From Pseudoduganella guangdongensis (GTDB lineage Bacteria; Pseudomonadota; Gammaproteobacteria; Burkholderiales; Burkholderiaceae_D): a stretch of DNA of 64,000 bases. The position numbers were made by a program, and so were the translations under genes. The first letter of the stretch is position 1. Each line of letters begins with the position of its first letter. The stretch covers positions 186,001-250,000 of the forward strand of contig NZ_WWCJ01000008.1 of assembly GCF_009857475.1 (NCBI RefSeq), read 5' to 3'. Below are positions 25,521 to 34,706 of this stretch, piece after piece. Under the pieces are notes generated by a model. That model was given only the letters and a program-made list of their open reading frames with translations, was not told where the DNA came from and did not search any database.

Positions 25521-26765
25521 TCAGGTCACTGCGCCACGGGCGGCGCTGATGTCGTAGGCTTTGTCGTCCAGGATCTGCTTGAGGATTTCCACGGCGTCCC
25601 ACACGTCGGCAAAGCTGGTGTAAAGCGGGGTGAAACCGAAGCGCATGATCTCCGGTTCGCGGTAATCGCCGATCACGCCGCGCGCGATCAAGGCTTGCAT
25701 CACGGCATAGCCGTGCGGGTGGGTGAAGCTCACTTGCGAGCCGCGCCGTGCGTGCTCGCGCGGGGTCACCAGGCCGAGCGGATGGTTGGCGCAGCGCTGC
25801 TCCACCAGGTCGATGAAGAGGTCGGTCAGGGCCAGCGATTTGGCGCGGATCGCCGCCATGTCGGTTTGCGCGAACACGTCCAGGCCGCATTCCACCATCG
25901 CCAGCGAGGTGATGGGCTGGGTGCCGCACAGGGCGCGCCCAATGCCGCTGGTGGGCGCGAAGTCGGGCGCCATGGCGAACGGATTGGCGTGGCCCCACCA
26001 GCCGGACAGCGGGTGGCGGAACTTCTCCTGGCGCCGTTGCGGCACCCAGATGAAGGCGGGCGCGCCGGGGCCGCCGTTCAGGTATTTATAGGTGCAGCCG
26101 ACCGCGTAGTCGGCGCCGTCGCCGTGCAGGTCGAGCGGTACCGCGCCGGCCGAGTGCGCCAGGTCCCAGACGATGAGGGCGCCGTGCTGGTGGGCGAGGG
26201 CGCTCATGGCGGCCATGTCGTGCTGGTAGCCGGTGCGATAGTTGACGTGGGTCAGCATGACGACGGCGGTGTCGGCATTGACGGCGCCGGCCAGCTGTTC
26301 GGGGCTGTCGACCAGGCGTACTTCATAACCGCGCTCGAGCCAGTTGGTCAGGCCCTGGGCCATGTAGATGTCGGTCGGGAAGTTGGAGCGCTCGGTGATG
26401 ATGAGCTTGCGGCCGGGGGCGGCGCCGGCCTGGTCGTGCAGGGCGGCGGCCAGGGCTTTGAACAGGTTGATGGAGGTGGTGTCGGTGACCACCACTTCAC
26501 CGTCCCTGGCGCCGAGCAGGGGGGCGAGCTGGTTGCCCAGGCGTTTTGGCATTTCGAACCAGCCGGCGCTGTTCCAGCTGGTGATCAGGTCTTTGCCCCA
26601 TTCCCTGGCGATGACGTCGGCGGCGCGGGTGAGGGCGGCCTTGGGGCGGGCGCCCAAAGAGTTGCCATCGAGGTAAATAACACCGGCGGGCAGGTCGAAC
26701 TGCTCGCGCAGCGGCGCCAGGGTGTCCGCGGCATCGCGGGCCAGGCAGTCGGGGCGGGAAATCAT
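25521..26765 (-). CDS. kynU: Kynureninase
   Basis: 414 residues, a PLP enzyme of fold type [19 protein letters not shown] is the family opening, [10 protein letters not shown] binds the cofactor phosphate, [12 protein letters not shown] holds the PLP aspartate, and K227 in [13 protein letters not shown] is the Schiff-base lysine. It converts kynurenine to anthranilate and alanine. It is the first gene of the operon and kynA follows after 5 bp. The kynurenine formamidase gene kynB, which often sits in such operons, is absent here. Confidence 0.97.
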   Translation of the reverse strand: MISRPDCLARDAADTLAPLREQFDLPAGVIYLDGNSLGARPKAALTRAADVIAREWGKDLITSWNSAGWFEMPKRLGNQLAPLLGARDGEVVVTDTTSINLFKALAAALHDQAGAAPGRKLIITERSNFPTDIYMAQGLTNWLERGYEVRLVDSPEQLAGAVNADTAVVMLTHVNYRTGYQHDMAAMSALAHQHGALIVWDLAHSAGAVPLDLHGDGADYAVGCTYKYLNGGPGAPAFIWVPQRRQEKFRHPLSGWWGHANPFAMAPDFAPTSGIGRALCGTQPITSLAMVECGLDVFAQTDMAAIRAKSLALTDLFIDLVEQRCANHPLGLVTPREHARRGSQVSFTHPHGYAVMQALIARGVIGDYREPEIMRFGFTPLYTSFADVWDAVEILKQILDDKAYDISAARGAVT

Positions 26766-26796
26766 CGGGGTTTCCTTGAGGCTTAAAGAAAGTGAG

Positions 26797-26807
26797 ATTG
26801 TAGCAAC
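26797..26807 (-). promoter_or_regulatory. Extended -10 promoter of the kyn operon
   Basis: On the minus strand the sequence reads GTTGCTACAAT: a TGn extension and a TACAAT -10 box, 31 bp before the kynU ATG. No good -35 box is seen, and the double palindrome starts just upstream. Confidence 0.5.
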
Positions 26808-26820
26808 GTTTACCCGCCTG

Positions 26821-26922
26821 AAACCGGTAAACCGGTGTCTGACCCGCAGGGTCAGACACCCCCGCGCGACGGCCGCCAGCCCGCTGTCTGACCCTGAGGG
26901 TCAGACAGCGCTCTACCGGTTT
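26821..26922. repeat. Compound palindrome: two 12-bp hairpins inside an outer inverted repeat
   Basis: Hairpin 1 (26834-26860) pairs GGTGTCTGACCC with GGGTCAGACACC over a GCA loop. Hairpin 2 (26883-26909) pairs GCTGTCTGACCC with GGGTCAGACAGC over a TGA loop. Both are perfect and share the core TGTCTGACCC. Outer arms AAACCGGTA (26821-26829) and TACCGGTTT (26914-26922) close the element. It lies directly upstream of the kyn promoter. Confidence 0.85.
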
Positions 26923-26985
26923 TGATGGCAAGTCATTGATTTACAAGGAAATCAAAAATTTTTCAAAATTTTTTTTAAAAAAACC

Positions 26986-27012
26986 TAAAGTTCCCCAAAG
27001 TCGCGCCGTTAC
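26986..27012 (+). promoter_or_regulatory. Sigma-28 (FliA) like promoter 1 upstream of flhD
   Basis: TAAAGTTC (26986-26993), an 11-bp spacer and GCCGTTAC (27005-27012). The FliA consensus is TAAAGTTT-N11-GCCGATAA, so the spacing is exact and 14 of 16 box positions or so agree. An A/T tract resembling an UP element lies just upstream. Confidence 0.65.
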
Positions 27013-27095
27013 CAATCTTAGAAGCCCGGTAAAAGGCTTGCTGTTCGGCAGTTTGGGTTGGACGAAAAAAATTTAAAATTTTTTGCTGAAAACCC

Positions 27096-27122
27096 TAAAG
27101 TTCCTCAAAACCCTGCCGTTAC
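27096..27122 (+). promoter_or_regulatory. Sigma-28 (FliA) like promoter 2 upstream of flhD
   Basis: TAAAGTTC (27096-27103), an 11-bp spacer and GCCGTTAC (27115-27122). It repeats promoter 1 at a distance of 110 bp, with identical boxes, a different spacer sequence, and again an A/T tract upstream. Confidence 0.65.
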
Positions 27123-27400
27123 CAGTTTAGATGTCGCAAAAAAGCATCTCCGCGCCATCGCATTTTTACCCTCGGCTCCTGCTTTTTAGCGTGCCGAAAC
27201 ACCCCGCAAACCCGCACCAATACTGGTGTTGCCCCTCTATGGGCAGAGCTCTGTAGGACGAAATCCTACGGGGTGCCTTCGCCTATTCCCGACCGAAAAT
27301 ACGGATTCCCGCCTCTTTGTGGATTTAAGCCCGTCCAGCAGAATGTGTCTCAACGGCAACGAACATTTGCGTTGCAAGCTGAAACCGACAGGAGATGGAC

Positions 27401-27718
27401 ATGACTGCAAACGATATGATGGCTGAAATCCGCGATGCGAACCTGAGCTACCTGATGCTGGCTCAGCAGATGATCCGCGCTGATAAGGTCACCGCCATCT
27501 TCCGCCTCGGCATCTCGGCTGACATCGCCGACCTGATCGAAGGCATGAGCAATGCCCAGATCCTGAAGCTGGCTGGCGGCAATATGATGCTGGCGCGTTT
27601 CCGCTTCGACGACAGCGCCATCCTCGGCATGCTGACCAATTACAATAAGGACCGTTCCCTGGCCCAGTCCCACGCCGCCATCCTGATGGCCGGCCAGGCC
27701 GTCGAAGAAATCGCTTAA
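27401..27718 (+). CDS. flhD: Flagellar transcriptional regulator FlhD
   Basis: 105 residues from the ATG at 27401 (AGGAG lies six bases upstream; an ATG at 27395 directly abuts the AGGAG and is less likely). [21 protein letters not shown] and the C-terminal [12 protein letters not shown] match betaproteobacterial FlhD. FlhD and FlhC form the D4C2 activator that switches on flagellar class II genes. flhC follows after 10 bp with its Shine-Dalgarno AAGGAG partly inside the flhD stop. Confidence 0.96.
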   Translation: MTANDMMAEIRDANLSYLMLAQQMIRADKVTAIFRLGISADIADLIEGMSNAQILKLAGGNMMLARFRFDDSAILGMLTNYNKDRSLAQSHAAILMAGQAVEEIA

Positions 27719-27728
27719 GGAGCGGACC

Positions 27729-28277
27729 ATGACCAAGAAGAGTGTGGTGACCGAGGCGCAGGAAATCCAGCTGGCCATCGAGCTGATCAACCTGGGCGCC
27801 CGCCTGCAACTGCTGGAAACCGAGGTTTCGCTGTCGCGCGAGCGCCTGCTCAAGCTGTACAAAGAGCTGCGCGGCGTGTCGCCGCCGAAGGGCATGCTGC
27901 CTTTCTCGACCGACTGGTTCCTGACCTGGCAGCCGAATATCCACTCTTCGCTGTTCATGAATATCCATAACTTCCTGGTCGAGCACGCAGGCGCCAGCGG
28001 CATCCATGCCGTGATGAAGGCCTACCAGCTCTACCTGGAACAAATGCCGCCGGCGCCGGGCGAAGAGCCGCTGCTCTCGCTGACGCGCGCCTGGACCCTG
28101 GTTAAATTCGCCAGCAGCAGCATGCTGCAGCTCAAGCCTTGCACCTGCTGCAAAGGCAAGTTCGTGGTCGATGCCATGGACCTGAACCGCGACTACAAGT
28201 GCGGCCTGTGCCACATGCCTTCGCGCGCTGGCAAAACCCGCAAGGCCAAGGATGCCGCCGAAGCGCTCGCCGCTTAA
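27729..28277 (+). CDS. flhC: Flagellar transcriptional regulator FlhC
   Basis: 182 residues. The N-terminus has the DNA-binding helices ([19 protein letters not shown]), and the zinc site is formed by CTCC near 137-140 and CGLC near 157-160, as in FlhC structures. It pairs with FlhD as the flagellar master activator. The last 26 bases overlap the downstream methyltransferase gene. Confidence 0.96.
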   Translation: MTKKSVVTEAQEIQLAIELINLGARLQLLETEVSLSRERLLKLYKELRGVSPPKGMLPFSTDWFLTWQPNIHSSLFMNIHNFLVEHAGASGIHAVMKAYQLYLEQMPPAPGEEPLLSLTRAWTLVKFASSSMLQLKPCTCCKGKFVVDAMDLNRDYKCGLCHMPSRAGKTRKAKDAAEALAA

Positions 28278-29019
28278 AATTCCCGCCCTTCAGGCGCTGC
28301 TGGTCCAGGCCGGCGCGCTGCTGCCATGCGCCGCGCTGGCGGTTGCCGCGGATGCGGCCGGCGTCGGCCTGACCCTGCTGCACGCCGCGCTGCTGCAAGG
28401 TGTGCTGGCGGCAGCGCTCAGCTGGAAGCTGGGCCTGGCGCGCTGGTGGCTGCCAATCCAGCTCCTGTTCCCGTTGGCTTTGCTGGCCGGGCTGGCGTTG
28501 CGCCTGCCGCCCTGGCTGGCGGGCCTGGCTTTCCTCGTCCTGCTGGGCTGGTACTGGTCTACCTACCGCACCCAAGTTCCCTACTACCCGTCTAACCGCC
28601 ATGTCTGGCAAGCCGTGCTGGCGCAGCTGCCGCAGGGCAGGGCCTTGCGCGTGATCGACATCGGCAGCGGCCTGGGCGGATTCACCCTGCACCTGGCGAC
28701 CGCGCGCGCTGAGTCGGAGATAACTGGTATTGAACTGGCGCCCGTGCCTTGGCTGGTGTCGCGGCTGCGCGCCGCGCTCACCGGCAGCCGCGCCCGCTTT
28801 GTGCGGGGCGATTACGAGCAGCTCAATTTCGCCGATTACGACCTGGTCTTTGCCTACCTGTCGCCGGCCGCCATGCCCGCCCTATGGCGCAAGGCGCAAC
28901 GCGAGATGCGCCCCGGCACCTTGTTGGCGAGTTATGAATTTGAGATTCCAGTGGCAAACGGCGTCAAGACCATCCTTACCACAGAGGGCGGGCCGCCACT
29001 CTATATAAGAGAGATTTAG
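28252..29019 (+). CDS. Membrane-anchored class I SAM-dependent methyltransferase
   Basis: 255 residues. The first 105 residues contain about three to four hydrophobic helices; the rest is a class I methyltransferase with motif [17 protein letters not shown], the acidic ribose-binding residue in ITGIELAP and motif IV-like [13 protein letters not shown]. The ATG at 28252 lies inside flhC (26-bp overlap) after CAAGG, implying translational coupling with the flagellar activator. The substrate is unknown. It lies just before motA. Confidence 0.82.
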   Translation: MPPKRSPLKIPALQALLVQAGALLPCAALAVAADAAGVGLTLLHAALLQGVLAAALSWKLGLARWWLPIQLLFPLALLAGLALRLPPWLAGLAFLVLLGWYWSTYRTQVPYYPSNRHVWQAVLAQLPQGRALRVIDIGSGLGGFTLHLATARAESEITGIELAPVPWLVSRLRAALTGSRARFVRGDYEQLNFADYDLVFAYLSPAAMPALWRKAQREMRPGTLLASYEFEIPVANGVKTILTTEGGPPLYIREI

Positions 29020-29114
29020 AGGCAGTTTTCCTTGCCGCAGAGGCGTCTTCACGTTATTGTAGTTCCACTGTGGAATATTATTGCTTTTAACTAGCTTTCG
29101 AGGAGTCCGCGCGC

Positions 29115-29975
29115 TTGTTAGTCATCATTGGATACGTCATTGTCGTCGCGTCGGTTTTCGGCGGCTTCGCGCTGAGTGGCGGCCACCTTGCCTCCCTGTT
29201 CCAGCCGCTTGAACTGCTGATGATTGGCGGTGCGGCGGCCGGCGCCTTCTTTGTCGGTAACAACGGCAAGGCCATCAAGGCCACCCTGGCCGCCATCCCT
29301 GGCCTGTTCAAGGGGTCGCGTTACACCAAGGACCTGTACATGGAACTGATGTCGCTGCTGTTCGACGTCCTGTCCAAGGTCCGCAAGGAAGGCCTGATGT
29401 CGATCGAAGGCGATATCGAAAAGCCGGAAGACAGTCCGCTGTTCAGTAAATATCCATCCGTGCTGGAGGACCACCATATTGTCGAATTCATGACCGACTA
29501 CCTGCGCCTTATGGTGTCGGGCAATATGGATGCCTTCCAGATCGAGAACCTGATGGATAATGAGATCGAGACCCACCACCAGGAAGGCCACGTGCCGGCC
29601 CATTGCATCGCCAAACTGGGCGATGGCTTGCCGGCCTTCGGTATCGTGGCGGCGGTGATGGGCGTGGTGCACACCATGGAGTCGGTGGGCATCCCGCCGT
29701 CCGAGCTGGGCATCCTGATTGCGAAAGCGCTGGTCGGTACCTTCCTCGGTATCCTGCTGGCCTATGGTTTTGTCGGTCCGCTGGCCAGCCTGCTGGAGCA
29801 GAAGCTGGAAGAGTCGACCAAGATGTTCCAATGCGTCAAAGTGACGCTGCTGGCCAGCCTGAATGGCTACGCCCCAGCCCTGGCAGTGGAGTTCGGCCGC
29901 AAGGTGCTGTACTCGACCGAGCGGCCAAGCTTTGCCGAGCTGGAAGAACATATCAAGAAATCGAAGTCGAAGTAA
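29115..29975 (+). CDS. motA: Flagellar motor stator protein MotA
   Basis: 286 residues starting at a TTG at 29115, with AGGAG nine bases upstream; no ATG or GTG gives the expected N-terminus MLVIIGYVIV. Four membrane helices and the cytoplasmic loop between TM2 and TM3 are in the usual places, and the proton-path helices include GIVAAVMGVVHTM and LVGTFLGILLAYGFVGP. With MotB it forms the proton-driven stator. motB follows after 18 bp. Confidence 0.96.
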   Translation: MLVIIGYVIVVASVFGGFALSGGHLASLFQPLELLMIGGAAAGAFFVGNNGKAIKATLAAIPGLFKGSRYTKDLYMELMSLLFDVLSKVRKEGLMSIEGDIEKPEDSPLFSKYPSVLEDHHIVEFMTDYLRLMVSGNMDAFQIENLMDNEIETHHQEGHVPAHCIAKLGDGLPAFGIVAAVMGVVHTMESVGIPPSELGILIAKALVGTFLGILLAYGFVGPLASLLEQKLEESTKMFQCVKVTLLASLNGYAPALAVEFGRKVLYSTERPSFAELEEHIKKSKSK

Positions 29976-29993
29976 TGGAAGCGAGGACCAGCC

Positions 29994-30923
29994 ATGGCTG
30001 AAGAAGGCCTGCGGCCCATTGTCGTCAAAAAGATCAAAAAGGGCGGGGGCGGCCACCATGGCGGCGCCTGGAAGATCGCTTACGCCGACTTTGTGACGGC
30101 GATGATGGCTTTCTTCCTGCTGATGTGGCTTTTGGGCTCGACCACCAAGGGCGATTTGAACGGTATTTCCGAATACTTCAAGACGCCGCTGAAAGTGGCC
30201 ATGCAGGGCGGCTCGGGCAGCGGCGACAGCTCCTCGGTGATCCAGGGCGGCGGCCAGGACCTGTCGCGCAAGACTGGCCAGGTGAAAATGGCGGAAGACC
30301 CGCAGCAGAACAAGACCTACAACCTGGATGCGGCGAAGAAGGCGATGGAGGCGGAAGAAAAGTCGCGCTTGCAAGCCTTGCGCGCGCGCATCGAGATGAC
30401 CATCGACACCAGCGCCGAACTGAAGAAATTCAAGGAGCAGCTGCTGCTGGACTTCACCAGCGAGGGCTTGCGGATCCAGATCGTGGACTTGCAGAACCGC
30501 CCCATGTTCAGCGGCGGCAAGGCCGACCTGCAGCCGTATGCGCGGGAAATCCTGGAAGCCATCGCCCCGGCCCTGAACGATGTGCCGAACAAGATCGGCC
30601 TGTCCGGCCACACGGACTCCACCCCGTATTTCACGGAAACGGGGTACAGTAACTGGGAGTTGTCGGCCGACCGCGCCAACGCCTCGCGCCGCGCCCTGGT
30701 GCATGGCGGCCTGGCCGATAACAAGATGCTGCGCGTGGTGGGCCTGGCCGGCGCCGCCCACCTGGACCGCCAGGACCCGTTCAACCCGATCAACCGCCGC
30801 ATCAGCATCATCGTGATGAACAAGAAAACGGAAGAAAACGTGCTGCGTGACGGCGGCAAGCTGGAGATCGGCGCGGAAACGGGTGTGACGCCAGCGGCCC
30901 CGGCCCCCGCCGGGAAGAAATAA
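29994..30923 (+). CDS. motB: Flagellar motor stator protein MotB
   Basis: 309 residues. The single helix begins WKIAYADFVTAMMAFFLLMW and contains the proton-binding Asp of AYADFVT. The periplasmic part is an OmpA-like peptidoglycan-binding domain with IGLSGHTDSTPY and ELSADRANASRRAL. It anchors the stator to the cell wall. A short Ala/Pro tail ends the protein. It lies between motA and the CheZ-like gene (11 bp). Confidence 0.97.
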   Translation: MAEEGLRPIVVKKIKKGGGGHHGGAWKIAYADFVTAMMAFFLLMWLLGSTTKGDLNGISEYFKTPLKVAMQGGSGSGDSSSVIQGGGQDLSRKTGQVKMAEDPQQNKTYNLDAAKKAMEAEEKSRLQALRARIEMTIDTSAELKKFKEQLLLDFTSEGLRIQIVDLQNRPMFSGGKADLQPYAREILEAIAPALNDVPNKIGLSGHTDSTPYFTETGYSNWELSADRANASRRALVHGGLADNKMLRVVGLAGAAHLDRQDPFNPINRRISIIVMNKKTEENVLRDGGKLEIGAETGVTPAAPAPAGKK

Positions 30924-30934
30924 TAGAGACAGTT

Positions 30935-31483
30935 ATGACGAGAAAGAAAATCCTTGGCTCCCATGTGAAACGGCTGCTGTCCGGTGTGTCGGACCATGGC
31001 CGGCGCCACCTGACGGAAGTCGAGACCGACCTGCTGCAGACCAATCTGCTGCTGGAAGAAGCGATTGAAAAACTGACCCGCAACTTCATGGCGATCCATG
31101 AGGCGGTCAGCGCGCAGCAGGCGACCATTGAGTTGCTGCTGCAAGGCGGCGACCCTTCGCCAGAGGACAAGGCGCGCCTGCAAGAGATGAACGAGCAGGT
31201 GAGCGGCTATGTGAATGCCGCCATCACCAGCATGCAGTTCCAGGACATGACCAGCCAGCTGATCGACCGCACGCTGAAACGCGTGACCGGTCTGCGCGAA
31301 TTCCTGGGCACCCTGGGGGCGCACGGCGCCGAAGTGGTGCCGGAATCGGGCAGCGACGAGATCGTCGACCTGCTGAGCAAGGTCAGTATGGCCTTGGCAA
31401 TCCAGAGCCTGGAGCTGCGCAGCGTGCTGCGCAAGGCGGTCAGCCAGAAGCACCTGGAAAGCGGCGACATCGAACTGTTCTGA
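30935..31483 (+). CDS. CheZ-like chemotaxis phosphatase
   Basis: 182 residues, mostly helical. The segment TSMQFQDMTSQLIDRTLKRV matches the active-site helix of CheZ: D104 and Q108 have the same D-x-x-x-Q spacing as the catalytic D143 and Q147 of E. coli CheZ. An acidic, hydrophobic C-terminus (ESGDIELF) could bind CheY as the CheZ tail does. It is shorter than E. coli CheZ and lies between motB and cheY, not after the last cheY. I infer dephosphorylation of CheY-P; the rest of the protein is not recognisably CheZ. Confidence 0.7.
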   Translation: MTRKKILGSHVKRLLSGVSDHGRRHLTEVETDLLQTNLLLEEAIEKLTRNFMAIHEAVSAQQATIELLLQGGDPSPEDKARLQEMNEQVSGYVNAAITSMQFQDMTSQLIDRTLKRVTGLREFLGTLGAHGAEVVPESGSDEIVDLLSKVSMALAIQSLELRSVLRKAVSQKHLESGDIELF

Positions 31484-31517
31484 ATACGATAAAAATTTTA
31501 CTTAGTGAGATAAAAAG

Positions 31518-31883
31518 ATGGCTAAAACAATTCTTGCAGTCGACGATTCCAGCTCGCTGCGCCAGATGGTGGCATTCAGCCTGAAGGCCGCTGGCTACCA
31601 GGTGGTGGAAGCGGTCGACGGACAGGACGGCCTGGAAAAGGCCAAGCTGCAAACCGTGGACCTGGTGCTGACCGACCAGAACATGCCGCGCATGGACGGC
31701 CTGCAGCTGATCAAGCTGCTGCGCGAGCAGCCGGCCTATGCCAAGGTGCCGATCCTGATGCTGACCACCGAATCGTCCGATGAGATGAAAGCCAAGGGCC
31801 GCGCTGCCGGCGCCAATGGCTGGCTGGTCAAGCCGTTCGACCCGCAACGTCTGATTGAGGTAGTGAAGAAGGTCATTGGCTGA
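31518..31883 (+). CDS. cheY: Chemotaxis response regulator CheY (first copy)
   Basis: 121 residues, a single receiver domain. The acidic pair is in LAVDDSSS, the phospho-acceptor is D53 in LVLTDQNMPR, the switch Thr is in LMLTTES and the Lys is in WLVKPFDP. It lies directly before cheA and resembles the CheY variants of this position rather than E. coli CheY, which is closer to the second copy at 39147. It may serve as phosphate sink or motor ligand. Confidence 0.93.
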   Translation: MAKTILAVDDSSSLRQMVAFSLKAAGYQVVEAVDGQDGLEKAKLQTVDLVLTDQNMPRMDGLQLIKLLREQPAYAKVPILMLTTESSDEMKAKGRAAGANGWLVKPFDPQRLIEVVKKVIG

Positions 31884-31897
31884 TTAAGGGGTATGGC

Positions 31898-34147
31898 ATG
31901 ACCATCGATATTAGCCAGTTCTACCAGGTCTTCTTCGATGAAGCGGAAGAACTGCTGGCTGAAATGGAGCGTCTGCTGCTTGGCGTCGATGTCGCGTCGC
32001 CCAGCGACGAAGATTTGAATGCGATTTTCCGCACCGCGCACTCGGTGAAGGGCGGCGCGTCGACGTTCGGCGTGACCGACATGAGCGAAGTGACGCACGT
32101 GCTGGAGACGCTGCTGGACCGCATCCGCAAGGGCGAAATGGCCCTGACCTCGACCCATGTGGACGCCTTCCTGGCGGCCAAGGACATCCTGAAGATGCAG
32201 CTGGACGGGCACCGCCTGGGCAGCGCCGTCGACCAGGAGGCCGTGGGCGACGTGCGCATGATGCTGCAGGAGCTGGCGCAGGATGTGCACATTGAAGCGA
32301 TGGCGCCGGTGGCGTCGGGCTTCAGCACGCCGGAAGTGCAGGCGGTCGACCACAGCGGCGGCCAGCGCTATCGCCTGGAGCTGCCGCCCATGGTGCACCG
32401 CGAGGTGGAGGCGCTGGCGGCCGAACTGGGCCTGATGGGCCACGTGGAGCTGATGCCGCTGGACGCCGAGCGCCACGCGATGATCGTCAGCACCCACGAG
32501 TCGCTGGACGACATCGTGGCGATCTGCTCCTTCGTGATCGACGCCGACCAGATGCAGGTGAGCGAACTGCCGGCCCTGAGTCCGACCCAGGCCGCGCGCG
32601 AGAACGCCGAGCGCGCGCGCAAGGAAGCGGACATGGGCTACGGCTTCTTCGATCCGCTGCCGCCGGGCGGCGCCACGCCGGCCGCGGCCCCGGCGGCGAC
32701 GGCGGCCGCCGTGCCGAGCGGCGGTGAAGGCTACGGCTTCTTCCAGCCGCTGGACGAAATCCGTTCCAACGCGGCCGGCGCCGCCGACGACGCGCGCGGC
32801 TACGGCTTCTTCGAGCCGCTGGACGTGATCCGCGCCAAGGCCGGCATCAAGGACGCCCCGCCGGAAGCGGCCAAGCCGAGCGAGGAACAGGAAAAGAAAG
32901 CGGCCCGCAAGGAGGCGGAGAAGCAGGCGCACGCGCCGGCCGGCGCCGAGTCCTCTTCGATCCGCGTCTCGATCGAAAAGGTCGATCAGCTGATCAACCT
33001 GGTGGGCGAACTGGTGATCACGCAGGCCATGATCGAGCAGCGCGCCAGCACCATCGACCCGGTGCTGCACGAAAAACTCCTGAGCGGCATTTCCCAGCTC
33101 ACGCGCAACACGCGCGACCTGCAGGAATCGGTCATGTCGATCCGCATGATGCCGATGGACTTTGTGTTCTCGCGCTTCCCGCGCATGGTGCGCGACCTGG
33201 CCACCAAGCTTGGCAAAAAGGTCGATTTCGTCACCAGCGGCGCCGCCACGGAACTGGACAAGGGCCTGATCGAGCGCATTGTCGATCCGCTGACCCACCT
33301 GGTGCGCAATTCGATCGACCACGGCATTGAAATGCCGGAGGTGCGGCGCGCCGCCGGCAAGACCGATGCCGGCCGCCTGTTCCTGTCCGCCTCGCACCAG
33401 GGCGGCAGCATCATCATCGAAGTGGCGGATGATGGCGGCGGCTTGAACCGCGATAAGATTTTGGCGAAAGCGCGCCAAAGCGGGCTGCCGGTGACCGACA
33501 ATATGAGCGATGCCGACGTCTGGCAATTGATCTTCGCGCCGGGCTTCTCGACGGCGGAGCAGGTGACCGACGTCTCCGGACGCGGCGTCGGCATGGACGT
33601 GGTCAAGCGCAATATCACCGCCATGGGCGGCACGGTCGATATCCGTTCCGCCAAGGGCTTTGGCACCACCATGTCGATTTCGCTGCCGCTGACCCTGGCC
33701 ATCCTGGACGGCATGCTGATCCAGACCGGCGAGGAGGTCTACATCCTGCCGCTGGGCTTTGTGCTGGAGTCGCTGCAGCCGGCGCCGGAGGACGTGAAGG
33801 AAATCAGCGGCAAGGGCCGCGTGGTCAAGGTGCGCGGCGAATACCTGCCGCTGGTGCCGCTGTACCAGATTTTCGACATCGAACCGCGCTTTACCGATCC
33901 GACCAAGGGCATCCTGGTGATCGTGGAAACCGAAGGCAAGAAAGCCTGCCTGTTCGTGGACGAACTGGTGGGCCAGCAGCAGGTGGTGGTGAAGAACCTG
34001 GAGTCGAATTACCGCAAGGTGACCGGCATTTCCGGCGCCACCATCCTGGGCGACGGCGGCGTGTCGCTGATCCTGGACGTGACGGCCCTGGTGCGCTCCT
34101 CGCGCCAGCTGGTTGACGAATCAAACTTAGTGAAGGAAGAACCATGA
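31898..34147 (+). CDS. cheA: Chemotaxis histidine kinase CheA
   Basis: 749 residues. The P1 Hpt domain carries H48 in [17 protein letters not shown]2-like region (about 155-230) follows, then a long linker with three copies of GYGFFxPL at 247, 278 and 301. The P3 dimerisation helices start near 350 ([20 protein letters not shown]), the P4 ATPase has LVRNSIDHG and GRGVGMDVV, and the P5 CheW-like domain ends the protein. It phosphorylates CheY and CheB. The stop overlaps the cheW start by 4 bp. Confidence 0.97.
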   Translation: MTIDISQFYQVFFDEAEELLAEMERLLLGVDVASPSDEDLNAIFRTAHSVKGGASTFGVTDMSEVTHVLETLLDRIRKGEMALTSTHVDAFLAAKDILKMQLDGHRLGSAVDQEAVGDVRMMLQELAQDVHIEAMAPVASGFSTPEVQAVDHSGGQRYRLELPPMVHREVEALAAELGLMGHVELMPLDAERHAMIVSTHESLDDIVAICSFVIDADQMQVSELPALSPTQAARENAERARKEADMGYGFFDPLPPGGATPAAAPAATAAAVPSGGEGYGFFQPLDEIRSNAAGAADDARGYGFFEPLDVIRAKAGIKDAPPEAAKPSEEQEKKAARKEAEKQAHAPAGAESSSIRVSIEKVDQLINLVGELVITQAMIEQRASTIDPVLHEKLLSGISQLTRNTRDLQESVMSIRMMPMDFVFSRFPRMVRDLATKLGKKVDFVTSGAATELDKGLIERIVDPLTHLVRNSIDHGIEMPEVRRAAGKTDAGRLFLSASHQGGSIIIEVADDGGGLNRDKILAKARQSGLPVTDNMSDADVWQLIFAPGFSTAEQVTDVSGRGVGMDVVKRNITAMGGTVDIRSAKGFGTTMSISLPLTLAILDGMLIQTGEEVYILPLGFVLESLQPAPEDVKEISGKGRVVKVRGEYLPLVPLYQIFDIEPRFTDPTKGILVIVETEGKKACLFVDELVGQQQVVVKNLESNYRKVTGISGATILGDGGVSLILDVTALVRSSRQLVDESNLVKEEP

Positions 34148-34623
34148 GCGAAGCAGAAAACGCAGGCGCTGCATCCCAGGAGTACCTGGCGTTCAAGCTG
34201 GGTGCCGAGGAATACGGCATCGACATCCTGAAGGTGCAGGAAATCCGCGGCTACGAGGCGGTGACCCGCATCGCCAACGCGCCCGAGTTCATCAAAGGCG
34301 TGATCAACCTGCGCGGCATCATCATCCCGGTGGTGGACATGCGCATCAAATTCAACCTCGGCGAGCCGGTCTACGACCAGTTCACCGTGGTGATCATCCT
34401 GAACATCAACGGCCGCGTGGTCGGCATGGTGGTCGACGCGGTGTCCGACGTGACCTCGCTGACGCCGGACCAGATCAAACCGGCGCCGGACATGGGCACG
34501 GCGTTCAGTTCGGAATACATGATTGGCCTGGGCACCATCGATGAGCGTATGCTGATCCTGGTGGACATCCAGCGCCTGATGTCCAGCCCCGAAATGGGCC
34601 TGAGCGAAAAACTCGCGGCTTGA
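34144..34623 (+). CDS. cheW: Chemotaxis coupling protein CheW
   Basis: 159 residues with the CheW fold: [40 protein letters not shown] and [11 protein letters not shown]. It bridges MCP receptors and CheA. Its ATG overlaps the cheA stop by 4 bp. After the stop lies a perfect short palindrome GCACCCC/GGGGTGC (34627-34640) and an 83-bp gap before the receptor gene. Confidence 0.97.
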   Translation: MSEAENAGAASQEYLAFKLGAEEYGIDILKVQEIRGYEAVTRIANAPEFIKGVINLRGIIIPVVDMRIKFNLGEPVYDQFTVVIILNINGRVVGMVVDAVSDVTSLTPDQIKPAPDMGTAFSSEYMIGLGTIDERMLILVDIQRLMSSPEMGLSEKLAA

Positions 34624-34706
34624 TCCGCACCCCGGGGTGCCCCCCGCGCACCGGTTATAAAAATATAGTCAGCAATTACAGGTTACAAAAAGGGAGATAA
34701 CATAAA

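Larger units (their letters stand above)
26923..27400. other. Long regulatory region upstream of flhD
   Basis: About 480 bp without a gene. It begins with AT-rich tracts, unusual for this GC-rich window, and holds two sigma-28 like promoters listed separately. From about 27123 to 27400 the DNA could encode a leader of roughly 270 nt with several short hairpins: CACCA/TGGTG near 27213-27226, and GTAGGA/TCCTAC at 27253-27269 with loop CGAAA, flanked by CACCCCG/CGGGGTG segments that could also pair. No known riboswitch class was recognised. Confidence 0.5.

Noticed and set aside
26834-26909. Repeated hairpins considered as a CRISPR array
   Set aside because: Only two copies, each a short palindrome with no regular spacers and no cas genes nearby.
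34627-34640. GCACCCC/GGGGTGC palindrome between cheW and the receptor gene
   Set aside because: Only 14 bp with no loop or T-run; likely chance in GC-rich DNA and no clear role.
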